Shown here in pieces: positions 17,614 to 25,319 of a stretch of 41,897 bases of DNA; the stretch's first letter is position 1; every line of letters begins with the position of its first letter. The notes below the pieces were generated by a model that worked only from the letters and a program-made list of their open reading frames with translations, ran no database searches and was not told the origin of the DNA. The DNA comes from CAZLMF01 sp964560565 (GTDB lineage Bacteria; Bacillota; Clostridia; Oscillospirales; Ruminococcaceae), in NCBI GenBank assembly GCA_964560565.1, contig CAZLMF010000001.1, forward strand, positions 1 to 41,897, written 5' to 3'. A program made the position numbers and the translations under genes.

Positions 17614-17690
17614 CATAAAAAGAATAGGTATGCCGTGGCGCCTGCCTAAATCTATTATGTGAACAGCATAATTTGATTGGAGGTATGCAA

Positions 17691-18263
17691 ATGACACGGT
17701 TTTTTTCTGTTTTTTCGGACTCGGCAAAGGAGCTAAAGAGCATTCGCACTATTACAACAACGGGAATGCTCATGGCACTTGCTGTGGTAATCCGAACACT
17801 GGCAATCCAAATCACGCCCGATATACGGATATCCTTTGCGTTTTTGGCAACTGCAATTATAGCCATGCTATATGGGCCTGTGGTTGGAGGACTCGCAAAC
17901 GGCGCGGTTGACGTAATTGGATTTATGCTCGACAACAGAACGGGCAACGGCTTCAATCCTGCGCTTACCCTTGTGGCGGCACTGGCAGGAGTGATTTACG
18001 GAGTTGTTCTGTATAAGCGTGAGCTTAAAATTTACATGGTTGTAATTGCAAGGACTTTGGTGGTATTGATTTGTAACATAACGCTCAATTCCCTTGTGGT
18101 CTACTTTACCTATGTAAATGCAGGCTTTTGGGCTTGGATTACCCCTCGAATAATCAAGAATATTACGCAGTTACCCATCGACATCATCATGTTATGTATC
18201 TTGTTGCCGATAGTGGTTTTAGCGTACAAAAGGGTATTTGGTGCAAGGGCGCACTCGAAATAA
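17691..18263 (+). CDS. folT: Folate ECF transporter S component
   Basis: A 190-residue membrane protein with about five or six hydrophobic segments: substrate-binding subunit of an energy-coupling factor transporter that works with the shared EcfA/A'/T module (not in this window). The first helix holds TTTGMLMALAVVIR, with the small-residue pattern contacting EcfT, and the SFAFLATAIIAMLYGPVVGGLANG region is typical of the FolT type. Folate specificity rests on overall resemblance and on the THF riboswitch directly upstream. ATG at 17691 has GGAGG seven bases before it; an upstream ATG at 17673 is poorly placed. proC starts 18 bases after the stop. Confidence 0.9.
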   Translation: MTRFFSVFSDSAKELKSIRTITTTGMLMALAVVIRTLAIQITPDIRISFAFLATAIIAMLYGPVVGGLANGAVDVIGFMLDNRTGNGFNPALTLVAALAGVIYGVVLYKRELKIYMVVIARTLVVLICNITLNSLVVYFTYVNAGFWAWITPRIIKNITQLPIDIIMLCILLPIVVLAYKRVFGARAHSK

Positions 18264-18281
18264 TATTTTAGGCGGTGCAAA

Positions 18282-18856
18282 ATGACAGGAATAGGCTTTA
18301 TCGGCGCAGGGAACATGGCAAGCGCCATCATCAAGGGCGTACACGCAAGCGAGCGTAAAATAGACGCTAAGCTTTATGTCGCTGACATAGATGAGAGCAA
18401 GGCAAAGGGACTTAGCGAGTACGGAGCGCATTATGCAAAGGATGCAAAAGAAATTGCAGGACTTTGCAAGTATGTAATGCTGACAATTAAGCCCCAGCAA
18501 CTTGATATGGTTTTAAGCGACATTAAGGATGAAATCACGCCTCAAACCGTGCTTGTGTCAAACTGTGCAGGCATATCGGGTGAGTACATACAAGCTCGCA
18601 CAAACAAAGACACGAAGGTAATCCTAGTCATGCCAAACACACCGCTTCTGCTTGGTATTGGCGCAACGGCGATGGCTTTATGCGCTCCCGTGGAACGTGA
18701 GGAATTTCAGCTAATCAAAGAACTTTATGAAGCTTGCGGAATAGTTGAGGAAATCCCAGAAAAGCTCATGAAAGAGGTAATTGCAGTAAACGGCAGCTCC
18801 CCTGCGTTTATTTACCTCTATGCAAAGGGCTTTGTGGACTACGGACGCAAGGTAGG
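18282..18856 (+). CDS. proC: Pyrroline-5-carboxylate reductase, 3' end lost in gap
   Basis: Last step of proline biosynthesis: NADPH-dependent reduction of pyrroline-5-carboxylate. The 191 visible residues hold the Rossmann loop GFIGAGNMASAII at the start, VMPNTPLLLGIGATAM, and the beginning of the all-helical dimer domain (VNGSSPAFIYLYA, where most members have GSGPAY). Around 75 residues fall in the gap. ATG preceded by AGGCGGTG, a modest ribosome binding site. It follows folT by 18 bases with no terminator or promoter between, so it may share the THF-riboswitch transcript. Confidence 0.93.
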
Positions 18857-18956
18857 NNNNNNNNNNNNNNNNNNNNNNNNNNNNNNNNNNNNNNNNNNNN
18901 NNNNNNNNNNNNNNNNNNNNNNNNNNNNNNNNNNNNNNNNNNNNNNNNNNNNNNNN
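18857..18956. other. Assembly gap (100 N)
   Basis: Placeholder gap inside proC. The terminator immediately after it is consistent with proC ending within the gap and no further gene being lost, but a small gene cannot be excluded. Confidence 0.98.
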
Positions 18957-18989
18957 AAAAACTCCAAAGCATTTGCTTTGGAGTTTTTT
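18957..18989 (+). terminator. Strong rho-independent terminator, presumably of the folT-proC operon
   Basis: 14-base stem (18957-18970 with 18975-18988), ATTT loop, T run of six. The A-rich left side makes it potentially bidirectional. Confidence 0.9.
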
Positions 18990-19056
18990 GTGTATTCTAA
19001 TAAGGACAAGGGGTGCATATATTTTGAATGAATGTTAATACCAAAAGGAGTTCATT

Positions 19057-19683
19057 ATGACAAGGACAAGAAACACCTCAAGGGCGGATATGGAGCTGTT
19101 TGCAAACAAGAACAAAGGCTTGCTTGTGCTCATAGGGCTGACACTTGTGGGAGTGCTTATAGGCTCGGCACTAATAGGCGGGATGAGTTCGGAAACGGTG
19201 GAGCTTTTATCCTTTATGACTGACGGCTTTATTAAAAGCCGTGTGGAGCAGTCGATACTTTCAACTCTAAGCTCATCACTTTTCACCTCCGCACTATTCC
19301 TAATGATAACAATGCTGTTTGGGTTTTCGGCTATTTCGCAACCCTTAATAGTATTTATGCCTCTTTTCAGGGGACTGGGAATAGGCTTTTCCATGGGCTA
19401 TTTATACTCATTTTATGGGCTGAAGGGTATACTGATTTGCCTTGTACTTATACTGCCTAATGCGCTGCTATCCTCTCTTGCACTAGTAATTGGATGTCGT
19501 GAGGCTATGAGGCTTTCTGCAATGTTTTTGAAGTTTGCAATGGGCAGTCCAGAGCAGGAGGCTGTCCGTGGGGCAATAAGGCTTTATCTTGGGAAATTTT
19601 CAATCCTATTTGCAATTGCAGCGGTTTCCTCGGTAATTGATGCGGTGCTGACATTTCTGTTTGCAGGGATGCTTATCAAATAG
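19057..19683 (+). CDS. SpoIIM-like (stage II sporulation protein M family) membrane protein
   Basis: 208 residues with about five membrane segments (roughly 24-44, 74-94, 97-118, 120-145, 180-205). The stretch FRGLGIGFSMGYLYSFYGLKGI and LPNALLSSLALVIGCREA match the SpoIIM/DUF95 domain. In endospore formers SpoIIM works with SpoIID and SpoIIP in engulfment peptidoglycan remodelling; other members of this domain have unknown roles. ATG with AGGAG six bases upstream. Upstream it is isolated by the strong terminator at 18957-18989, and the next gene has its own promoter. The partner genes spoIID/P are not in the window. Confidence 0.82.
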   Translation: MTRTRNTSRADMELFANKNKGLLVLIGLTLVGVLIGSALIGGMSSETVELLSFMTDGFIKSRVEQSILSTLSSSLFTSALFLMITMLFGFSAISQPLIVFMPLFRGLGIGFSMGYLYSFYGLKGILICLVLILPNALLSSLALVIGCREAMRLSAMFLKFAMGSPEQEAVRGAIRLYLGKFSILFAIAAVSSVIDAVLTFLFAGMLIK

Positions 19684-19702
19684 GTTATGCAGATAAAAAA
19701 AC

Positions 19703-19731
19703 TTGCGTAATCGCCTCTTGTAGGTTATAAT
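19703..19731 (+). promoter_or_regulatory. Promoter of the DUF624 gene
   Basis: TTGCGT (19703-19708), 17-base spacer, TATAAT (19726-19731), 57 bases before the start. Confidence 0.65.
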
Positions 19732-19787
19732 AAATAAATAGTTGTTATATAAGAATATATCTCATAAAAATAAAGGAAGTGCTTTAG

Positions 19788-20636
19788 TTGGCTGGTTTTC
19801 TAGGGTTTTTTGACTATGAAAAAGCAGGGGTAGGGGTGCCGAAAAATGGGCCTCGGAAGCCTCGTTTCATTCAGTTTTGGGAAATAGTTTGGAGGAAGCT
19901 AGGGAAGCTTATTCAGCTTAATTTGCTCTATGTGCTTATGTGCCTGCCAATTGTGACCATAGGCCCTGCAACCGCAGGATTGACCTATGTTTTGCGCAAC
20001 TTTTCTCAAGAGAGACATGCCTACGTTGTCCATGACTTTTTCCGTATATTTAAGAAAAATTTTAAGCAGTCCTTTATTATGGGGATAATTGATATACTCT
20101 TCGTTGTGATTATGGGCTTTTCGGTTTACTTTTACGGCGCATATTCGCAGGAAAATGGAATATTCCTAATTCCTTATTATCTATGCCTTTGCGCAACTGT
20201 CGTGTTTATTTTCATGCACTTTTACATTTATATCATGATTGTTACCCTTGACTTAAACCTAAAGCAGATACTAAAAAATGCGTTTTATCTTACATGCCTA
20301 GGTATTAAGACGAACCTGCTGACACTGGTTGGTGTTGTCGCTGTTTTTGCGCCATTTTACATTGCAATAATGGATTTGCAGATTATTTACCTGCCCTTTG
20401 TGCTAATTGCGTTGATATTGATACCTTTTGCGCTTATTGGGCTGATAATATGCTTTAATTCCTACCAATACATTCGCAAGTATATCATTGACCCTTATTA
20501 CAAGGAGCGTGGTGAACCAAACCCAGAGGATAACCTTCTGCAAAGTGTTAAGGAAGGCGCAGTGTTCAACGACATGGGAGGTAAGGAAAAACCCATCAAA
20601 ACCAAGCAAAAAGTAAAGGGCAGAAAAATCACTTAA
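19788..20636 (+). CDS. DUF624 (YesL-like) membrane protein
   Basis: 282 residues. The N-terminal FWEIVWRKLGKLIQLNLLYVLMCLPIVTIGPATAGL block is the YesL/DUF624 signature (quoted in part: NLLYVLMCLPIVTIGPA), followed by more hydrophobic segments near 95-120, 125-155, 175-195 and 198-225, and a charged cytosolic tail rich in Lys and Arg. YesL-like proteins often sit beside carbohydrate ABC transporter genes; that is not so here, and the function is unknown. TTG start at 19788, with AAGGAAGTG about nine bases upstream. It ends in a terminator at 20645-20678. Confidence 0.82.
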   Translation: MAGFLGFFDYEKAGVGVPKNGPRKPRFIQFWEIVWRKLGKLIQLNLLYVLMCLPIVTIGPATAGLTYVLRNFSQERHAYVVHDFFRIFKKNFKQSFIMGIIDILFVVIMGFSVYFYGAYSQENGIFLIPYYLCLCATVVFIFMHFYIYIMIVTLDLNLKQILKNAFYLTCLGIKTNLLTLVGVVAVFAPFYIAIMDLQIIYLPFVLIALILIPFALIGLIICFNSYQYIRKYIIDPYYKERGEPNPEDNLLQSVKEGAVFNDMGGKEKPIKTKQKVKGRKIT

Positions 20637-20644
20637 AACTATAC

Positions 20645-20678
20645 GACGCAAACTCGCAAGAGCTTGCGTCTTGCTTTT
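20645..20678 (+). terminator. Rho-independent terminator after the DUF624 gene
   Basis: GACGCAA (20645-20651) pairs with TTGCGTC (20664-20670); inner CTC-GCAA-GAG; then TTGCTTTT. Its tail overlaps the -35 of the next promoter. Confidence 0.8.
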
Positions 20679-20699
20679 ATGACGAAAAAGGAGTATAAT
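20671..20699 (+). promoter_or_regulatory. Promoter of the PHP gene
   Basis: TTGCTT (20671-20676), 17-base spacer, TATAAT (20694-20699). The -35 lies in the T tract of the preceding terminator. Confidence 0.65.
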
Positions 20700-20739
20700 T
20701 AAAGTAATGATGTTAAAAAATAAGGAAAAGAGGTGCGAA

Positions 20740-21564
20740 ATGATAAGCGATTTGCATTGCCATACAAAGCTGTCAGACGGTTCACTTGGGATTGAGGAAA
20801 TAATTACACAGGCTAAGAGGACGGGTGTGGACTTTATATCCATTACCGACCACGATACGGTTTCCTCATCTTCAAGGGCAGTGGTACTAGGCGATAGATT
20901 TGGGGTTTCGGTAATTCCGGGGACGGAGTTCTCAGCCTATGACAAGGCGAGAGGGCGCAAAGTACATATACTATGCTACATGCCCGAAAAGCCTAATAGG
21001 CTAGAGGGGTTATGCATCAAGGTATGTGAAAGCCGTAAGACGAAGGGTAAGCAGATGATTCAAAATGTCATGAAGCTTTATCCGATTACGGGCGAAAGCG
21101 TGCTAAAGCACGCCACAGGCTCAAACAGTATATACAAACAGCATATCATGCACGCGCTAATTGACTACGGTTATGCGGATGAATTTTTTGGCGACATGTA
21201 TAAGAATCTTTTCGATCCAAAGGAAGGCTCATGCTATGAGGAGGTCGAGTACCCAGAAGTTGGCTTTGTTATTGACATGATTCACTCCGCAGGCGGTATT
21301 GCTGTTTTGGCGCACCCTTACCAATATGACAGTGTTGACCTTGCACAAGAGCTTTGCGAGAAGTCAAAGCTTGACGGCATTGAGGTATGGCACCATACTC
21401 TTGTAGATGGTGGCGAGAAAACACTACTTGATATTGCTGAGAAACACAACATTATCACCACAGGAGGTTCGGATTTCCATGGGCTTTATAGTGAGAAGTT
21501 GTTAACTATTGGCTCGTATTCCACTCCAAAGGAGAGCATTGACCGAATTTTTAAGAAGCGCTAG
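20740..21564 (+). CDS. PHP-domain phosphoesterase
   Basis: 274 residues. Metal-binding PHP motifs are intact: SDLHCHTKLSDGS at the start, ISITDHDTV near 32-40, LAHPYQYD near 193, and GGSDFHG near 248. Close family members include 3',5'-nucleotide phosphatases (RNase AM/YciV type) and histidinol phosphatase-like proteins. The TRPH-like layout favours the former, but substrate is not certain. ATG at 20740 is preferred over the in-frame ATG at 20707 because AGAGGTG precedes it and the family starts with M-x-DLHCH. Malic enzyme begins 45 bases downstream, probably in the same transcript. Confidence 0.85.
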   Translation: MISDLHCHTKLSDGSLGIEEIITQAKRTGVDFISITDHDTVSSSSRAVVLGDRFGVSVIPGTEFSAYDKARGRKVHILCYMPEKPNRLEGLCIKVCESRKTKGKQMIQNVMKLYPITGESVLKHATGSNSIYKQHIMHALIDYGYADEFFGDMYKNLFDPKEGSCYEEVEYPEVGFVIDMIHSAGGIAVLAHPYQYDSVDLAQELCEKSKLDGIEVWHHTLVDGGEKTLLDIAEKHNIITTGGSDFHGLYSEKLLTIGSYSTPKESIDRIFKKR

Positions 21565-21609
21565 ATATGTTTTGTATAAGCGACATAAAGCTGCGAGGGG
21601 AAATAAAAC

Positions 21610-22782
21610 TTGGACTATAACGAGCAAGCACTGATAATGCATAAGCAGTGGAAGGGTAAAATTGAAGTCACCTCAAGGGTTAAAATCACAGGTAGGGACG
21701 ATTTGTCGATTGCCTACACCCCGGGAGTCGCACAGCCCTGTCTTGAAATTGAGAAAAATCCTGAGCTTTCATATGAGTACACAAGGCGAGGCAACTTAGT
21801 AGCTGTAATCACTGACGGAACAGCGGTACTGGGACTAGGCGATATAGGTCCAGAAGCTGCTATGCCTGTAATGGAGGGCAAATGCCTGCTTTTCAAAGAG
21901 TTTGCAGGTGTTGACGCTTTCCCTCTTTGCGTTGCAAGCAAGGATACGGACGAGATTGTCCGCACGATAGAGCTTATTGCCCCAAGCTTTGGAGGCATTA
22001 ACCTTGAAGATATTTCTGCACCTCGTTGCTTTGAAATTGAGCGCAGGTTAAAGGAAAAGCTTGATATACCAGTATTCCATGATGACCAGCATGGGACTGC
22101 CATTGTGGTTGCGGCGGCACTTATCAACTCATCAAAGCTAATAGGCAAGGATATCAGCGGCATGAAGGCTGTTGTAAACGGCGCAGGTGCGGCAGGAATT
22201 GCCGTAGCAAAGCTAATGCTTGCGCTTGGAATAGGCGAGCTTATCATGGTTGATGCAAAGGGTGCAATTTACACAGGCTCACCGGACAATAACCCTGCAC
22301 AGGAGATAATGGCGCAAGTCACCAACAAGCAAGTGCTAAAGGGAAGCCTTGCGCAGGTGCTAGTTGGCGCTGATATATTCGTTGGAGTATCAAGGGCAAA
22401 CCTTGTAACAGCTGATATGGTCAAGTCAATGGCAGAGAAGCCTATAATTTTTGCAATGGCAAACCCCACCCCTGAGATAATGCCCGATGTTGCCTTTGAA
22501 GCAGGTGCTTATATAGTCGGCACAGGGCGCAGCGATTATCCGAATCAGATAAATAATTTGCTAGCGTTTCCGGGGATATTTAAGGGCGCACTTTCAGTGC
22601 GTGCAAGGGATATAACCGAGAAAATGAAGCTTGCCGCGGCGAAAGCTATCGCAAGTATTGTCACAAGTGATAAGCTTACGGTGGATTACATATTGCCAAG
22701 CCCCCTTGATAAAAGTGTAGCAGATGCGGTTGCGGATGCGGTAGCAGATGCGGCAAGGGCACAGGGGATAGCTAGAATATAG
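21610..22782 (+). CDS. Malic enzyme (oxaloacetate-decarboxylating malate dehydrogenase)
   Basis: Oxidative decarboxylation of malate to pyruvate with NAD(P). 390 residues, the short bacterial form without phosphotransacetylase fusion. Visible: YTPGVAQPC, the VITDGTAVLGLGDIG loop, catalytic-domain VFHDDQHGTA, and the Rossmann motif VVNGAGAAGIAVAKL at about 189-203. Whether it uses NAD or NADP cannot be decided by eye. TTG start at 21610, after GAGGGG. The C-terminus carries three VADA repeats coded by a 12-base tandem repeat (22717-22752). It ends in a bidirectional terminator shared with the convergent phosphoglycerate mutase gene. Confidence 0.94.
   Translation: MDYNEQALIMHKQWKGKIEVTSRVKITGRDDLSIAYTPGVAQPCLEIEKNPELSYEYTRRGNLVAVITDGTAVLGLGDIGPEAAMPVMEGKCLLFKEFAGVDAFPLCVASKDTDEIVRTIELIAPSFGGINLEDISAPRCFEIERRLKEKLDIPVFHDDQHGTAIVVAAALINSSKLIGKDISGMKAVVNGAGAAGIAVAKLMLALGIGELIMVDAKGAIYTGSPDNNPAQEIMAQVTNKQVLKGSLAQVLVGADIFVGVSRANLVTADMVKSMAEKPIIFAMANPTPEIMPDVAFEAGAYIVGTGRSDYPNQINNLLAFPGIFKGALSVRARDITEKMKLAAAKAIASIVTSDKLTVDYILPSPLDKSVADAVADAVADAARAQGIARI
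22717..22752 (+). repeat. Three tandem 12-base units within the malic enzyme gene
   Basis: GTAGCAGATGCG, GTTGCGGATGCG, GTAGCAGATGCG in frame, coding VADA-VADA-VADA near the C-terminus. The first and third units are identical. Confidence 0.85.
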
Positions 22783-22828
22783 ATGCTGCGAGAGTTCAAG
22801 GGTGTTAAAACCTTAATATAACAAAAAT

Positions 22829-22857
22829 GGGCAACCCGTTCGGGTTGCCCTATTATT
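22829..22857. terminator. Bidirectional terminator between malic enzyme and phosphoglycerate mutase
   Basis: GGGCAACCC (22829-22837) pairs with GGGTTGCCC (22842-22850), GTTC loop. T-rich on the plus side (TATTATTTTTG), and an ATTTTTGT follows on the minus strand. Confidence 0.88.
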
Positions 22858-22924
22858 TTTGTAAAACATATTGAATTTTAGTATAAGGGGTGATATAATG
22901 ATAAAGAACATTTGTTCCCTGCAT

Positions 22925-24133
22925 TTATCCCTCTATAAAGATGCGCATAATAGTATGACCTTCCTCGATTAAAGTGCCCGTTGCGGTACAGACCTGCTCA
23001 TCAAAGCCGATTGAGCCTTGCAAGGGTTTGCTTTTTTGATAAATCAAAAAGGGTACAGGGTCACTTGTATGGGTACGAAGGGAAATGGGGGTAGGATGGT
23101 CGGGCAAAATCATTAATTTGTAATCCTCATATTGTTCAAGCCCTTTTAGTAGTGGGGAAAGCAGCCTTGAGTCAATATATTCAATGGACTTGACCTTGTT
23201 GTCAAGCTCGTTGCGGTGTCCACATTCATCAGGCGCTTCAACGTGAACATAGACGAAGTCCTGTCCGCTTGCAAGCTCGTCGAGAGCGGATTGCGCTTTA
23301 CCTTCGAAGTCGGTATCTATGTAGCCTGTTGCGCCGGGAAGCTCTACCACATTCATCTGCGCAAACTTGCCTATGCCCTTTATAAGGTCAACGGCGGATA
23401 TGACCGAACCCTGCAAGCCGAACTTTTCTTTAAAAGGAGTTAGCGCGGCACGCTTGCCCTCACCCCAAAGCCAAATGGAGTTCGCAGGAGCAAGCCCACG
23501 CTCCGCCCTGCGCTTATTTATCGGGTGGTTGCTTAGCAGCGCATAGCTTTTCTCCATCATTGACAGCAACTCCACTGCGTTTTCATGGTTTGGAAGATGC
23601 TTTTCAATAGATTGCCCTATTATATCATGGGGAGGGGTAAGCAGTCCTATATCAAGAGTGCCATTATCCCATATTAAGCAGTGGCGATAGCTAATGCCCG
23701 GATAGAACTTATATATAGCACTGCCCAGACGCTCCTGCACAAAGTTTATAAGCTCGGCGCCCTCCTTAGTGGAAATATCCCCTGCGCAATAGTCGAGAAT
23801 GGTCTTATCGGAGTAATTGCCCTCATCGGAGAGAGTGACAAGATTACAGCGCATGGAAATATCGGTAGACTTCATTTCTATGCCAATACTGCCTGCCTCA
23901 AGAGGGGAGCGCCCTGAATAGTAAACATGAGGGTCGTAGCCCATAACAGACAGGTTTGCAACATCACTGCCGGGCTTTAGGTCGTCGGCAACGGTCTTTA
24001 CCATGCCGACAAAGGAACTTGCGGCTAGCTTGTTCATATTAGGCTTATTTGCGGCTGACATGGGAGTTTTCCCAGAAAGCTTTTCGAGGGGCAGGTCTGC
24101 CATGCCGTCACACAGTAAAACAATGTATTTCAT
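22925..24133 (-). CDS. apgM: Archaeal-type cofactor-independent phosphoglycerate mutase (possible homoserine kinase variant)
   Basis: 402 residues of the alkaline-phosphatase superfamily. The start IVLLCDGMADLP holds the first metal ligand, PGSDVANLSVMGYDP has the phosphorylated serine region, and SGRSPLEAG and CNLVTLSDE are typical of the archaeal-type enzyme (aPGM). Function in the family is 3-phosphoglycerate/2-phosphoglycerate interconversion; a bacterial subgroup (TIGR02535) has been proposed to be a homoserine kinase. A homoserine dehydrogenase is in this window but 7 kb away, so the point is open. ATG at 24133 follows AAGGAAG. Its promoter (24165-24193) overlaps the stop of the upstream rluA-type gene. 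Confidence 0.88.
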   Translation of the reverse strand: MKYIVLLCDGMADLPLEKLSGKTPMSAANKPNMNKLAASSFVGMVKTVADDLKPGSDVANLSVMGYDPHVYYSGRSPLEAGSIGIEMKSTDISMRCNLVTLSDEGNYSDKTILDYCAGDISTKEGAELINFVQERLGSAIYKFYPGISYRHCLIWDNGTLDIGLLTPPHDIIGQSIEKHLPNHENAVELLSMMEKSYALLSNHPINKRRAERGLAPANSIWLWGEGKRAALTPFKEKFGLQGSVISAVDLIKGIGKFAQMNVVELPGATGYIDTDFEGKAQSALDELASGQDFVYVHVEAPDECGHRNELDNKVKSIEYIDSRLLSPLLKGLEQYEDYKLMILPDHPTPISLRTHTSDPVPFLIYQKSKPLQGSIGFDEQVCTATGTLIEEGHTIMRIFIEG

Positions 24134-24164
24134 TTACGTCTTCCTTTTCGATAGTTTTCAAGAA

Positions 24165-24193
24165 ATTATAGCATAATCATATTGCTTATTCAA
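24165..24193 (-). promoter_or_regulatory. Promoter of the phosphoglycerate mutase gene
   Basis: Minus strand: TTGAAT (24188-24193), 17-base spacer ending in TGC, TATAAT (24165-24170): an extended -10 promoter. The -35 box spans the last codon and stop of the pseudouridine synthase gene. Confidence 0.7.
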
Positions 24194-25148
24194 GCTTATC
24201 TGCGTAGTATTTATCCCTAAGCCATACATCCTTTACCTCAAAGCTTTTACCCGTTAGGTAGGAAAGCTCTCCTGCAAAGGTGGTAAACTCAAAGGTGAGC
24301 CGATACGCAAACAAAGCTTGTGTTTTATAGCTGTAAAGCTTATTGATTCGGTTGTTGCCGTACTTGCCGTCCCCTAAAAGAGGGTGACCGATATAGGCAA
24401 AGTGGGCGCGAATTTGGTGAGTGCGCCCTGTGATAAGGTCAACCTCCACAAGACTTGTTTTCTCGTTCTCATCAATGACTAAATAGCGTGTGATGGCGGA
24501 GAGGTTATTTCGTGTTTTAGTATCACTGACACGGACTAAGTTTTGCGTGCTGTCCTTTTCAATATAGGCGGTTAGGGTCGCGGATTTTTTATCAAGCTTC
24601 CCACTTAGTACACATAGATAGAGCTTTTTAATCTCTCTATCCTTAATTTTTTGGTTGAGTATCCGAAGGGCGGAGGCGGTTTTTGCTGCTATTACAATGC
24701 CCCCTGTATTTCGGTCAAGGCGGTTACAAAGAGCAGGGGCAAAGGAGCTTTCTTTATTCGGGTCCCATTCGCCCTTGTCTGATAGGTAGCGTTTTATGCG
24801 GTTAATTAGGGTGTCGACAGTGTTTTCGTTATCCTCATGCACAACAAGCCCAATTGGCTTGTTGATGAGTAGCAGGTTATCATCCTCATATATTATATCA
24901 AACTCGCCCTTTACAAAGTGAAAGTCAGTTTGCGGCTCAAACTCCAAAAGCTCATCGGAAATATAAAGCTCTAGCAAATCCCCTGCGGTGAGAACAGTGG
25001 ATATTTCGCATCTTTTTGTGTTTAGCTTGACTCGCTTTTTGCGGATATATTTATACATCAAGCCCTGCGGCAGGCGAGGGCAAGCTTTAGAGAGAAACCT
25101 GTCCACACGCTGACCTGCGTCATTGCTTGAAATTGTGAAAGCCTTCAT
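24186..25148 (-). CDS. RluA-family RNA pseudouridine synthase
   Basis: 320 residues. An S4 RNA-binding domain (about 12-60) precedes the synthase domain. Catalytic D145 lies in CNRLDRNTGG; INKPIGLVVH (95-104) and ITGRTHQIRAHF are the other family blocks. It isomerises uridine in 23S rRNA or tRNA; RluC/RluD-type 23S sites are most likely, but the specific site cannot be read from sequence. ATG at 25148 has GGAGGGG seven or so bases upstream. A TGC-TATAAT extended -10 lies at 25187-25195. Divergent from radC. Confidence 0.92.
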   Translation of the reverse strand: MKAFTISSNDAGQRVDRFLSKACPRLPQGLMYKYIRKKRVKLNTKRCEISTVLTAGDLLELYISDELLEFEPQTDFHFVKGEFDIIYEDDNLLLINKPIGLVVHEDNENTVDTLINRIKRYLSDKGEWDPNKESSFAPALCNRLDRNTGGIVIAAKTASALRILNQKIKDREIKKLYLCVLSGKLDKKSATLTAYIEKDSTQNLVRVSDTKTRNNLSAITRYLVIDENEKTSLVEVDLITGRTHQIRAHFAYIGHPLLGDGKYGNNRINKLYSYKTQALFAYRLTFEFTTFAGELSYLTGKSFEVKDVWLRDKYYADKLE

Positions 25149-25186
25149 TTTACCCCTCCGTAGCGTATGTTTATTAATTCACTGAT

Positions 25187-25195
25187 ATTATAGCA
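25187..25195 (-). promoter_or_regulatory. Extended -10 of the pseudouridine synthase promoter
   Basis: TGC-TATAAT on the minus strand, 39 bases before the start codon. No good -35 is seen. Confidence 0.5.
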
Positions 25196-25237
25196 TAAAA
25201 CAGGCTCGATATCTATTCCCCCGTAACAATTTGTACC

Positions 25238-25266
25238 TTTTCAAAACATATGAAATAAGCTATAAT
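25238..25266 (+). promoter_or_regulatory. Promoter of the radC-uvrB-uvrA unit
   Basis: TTTTCA (25238-25243), 17 bases, TATAAT (25261-25266), 54 bases before the radC start. No LexA box of the GAAC-N4-GTTC type is seen nearby. Confidence 0.5.
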
Positions 25267-25319
25267 AAAGTAATAGCCGATTTGTGGAATTGGGCAAATA
25301 TGCGATTTGGGGTGTTGAA

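Noticed and set aside
17429..17956. Minus-strand frame of 175 residues over the riboswitch
   Set aside because: It covers the THF riboswitch and the start of folT in antisense and resembles no protein.
21714..22247. Long minus-strand frame within malic enzyme
   Set aside because: Low-complexity serine/alanine/isoleucine-rich translation typical of antisense shadows, and no ribosome binding site.
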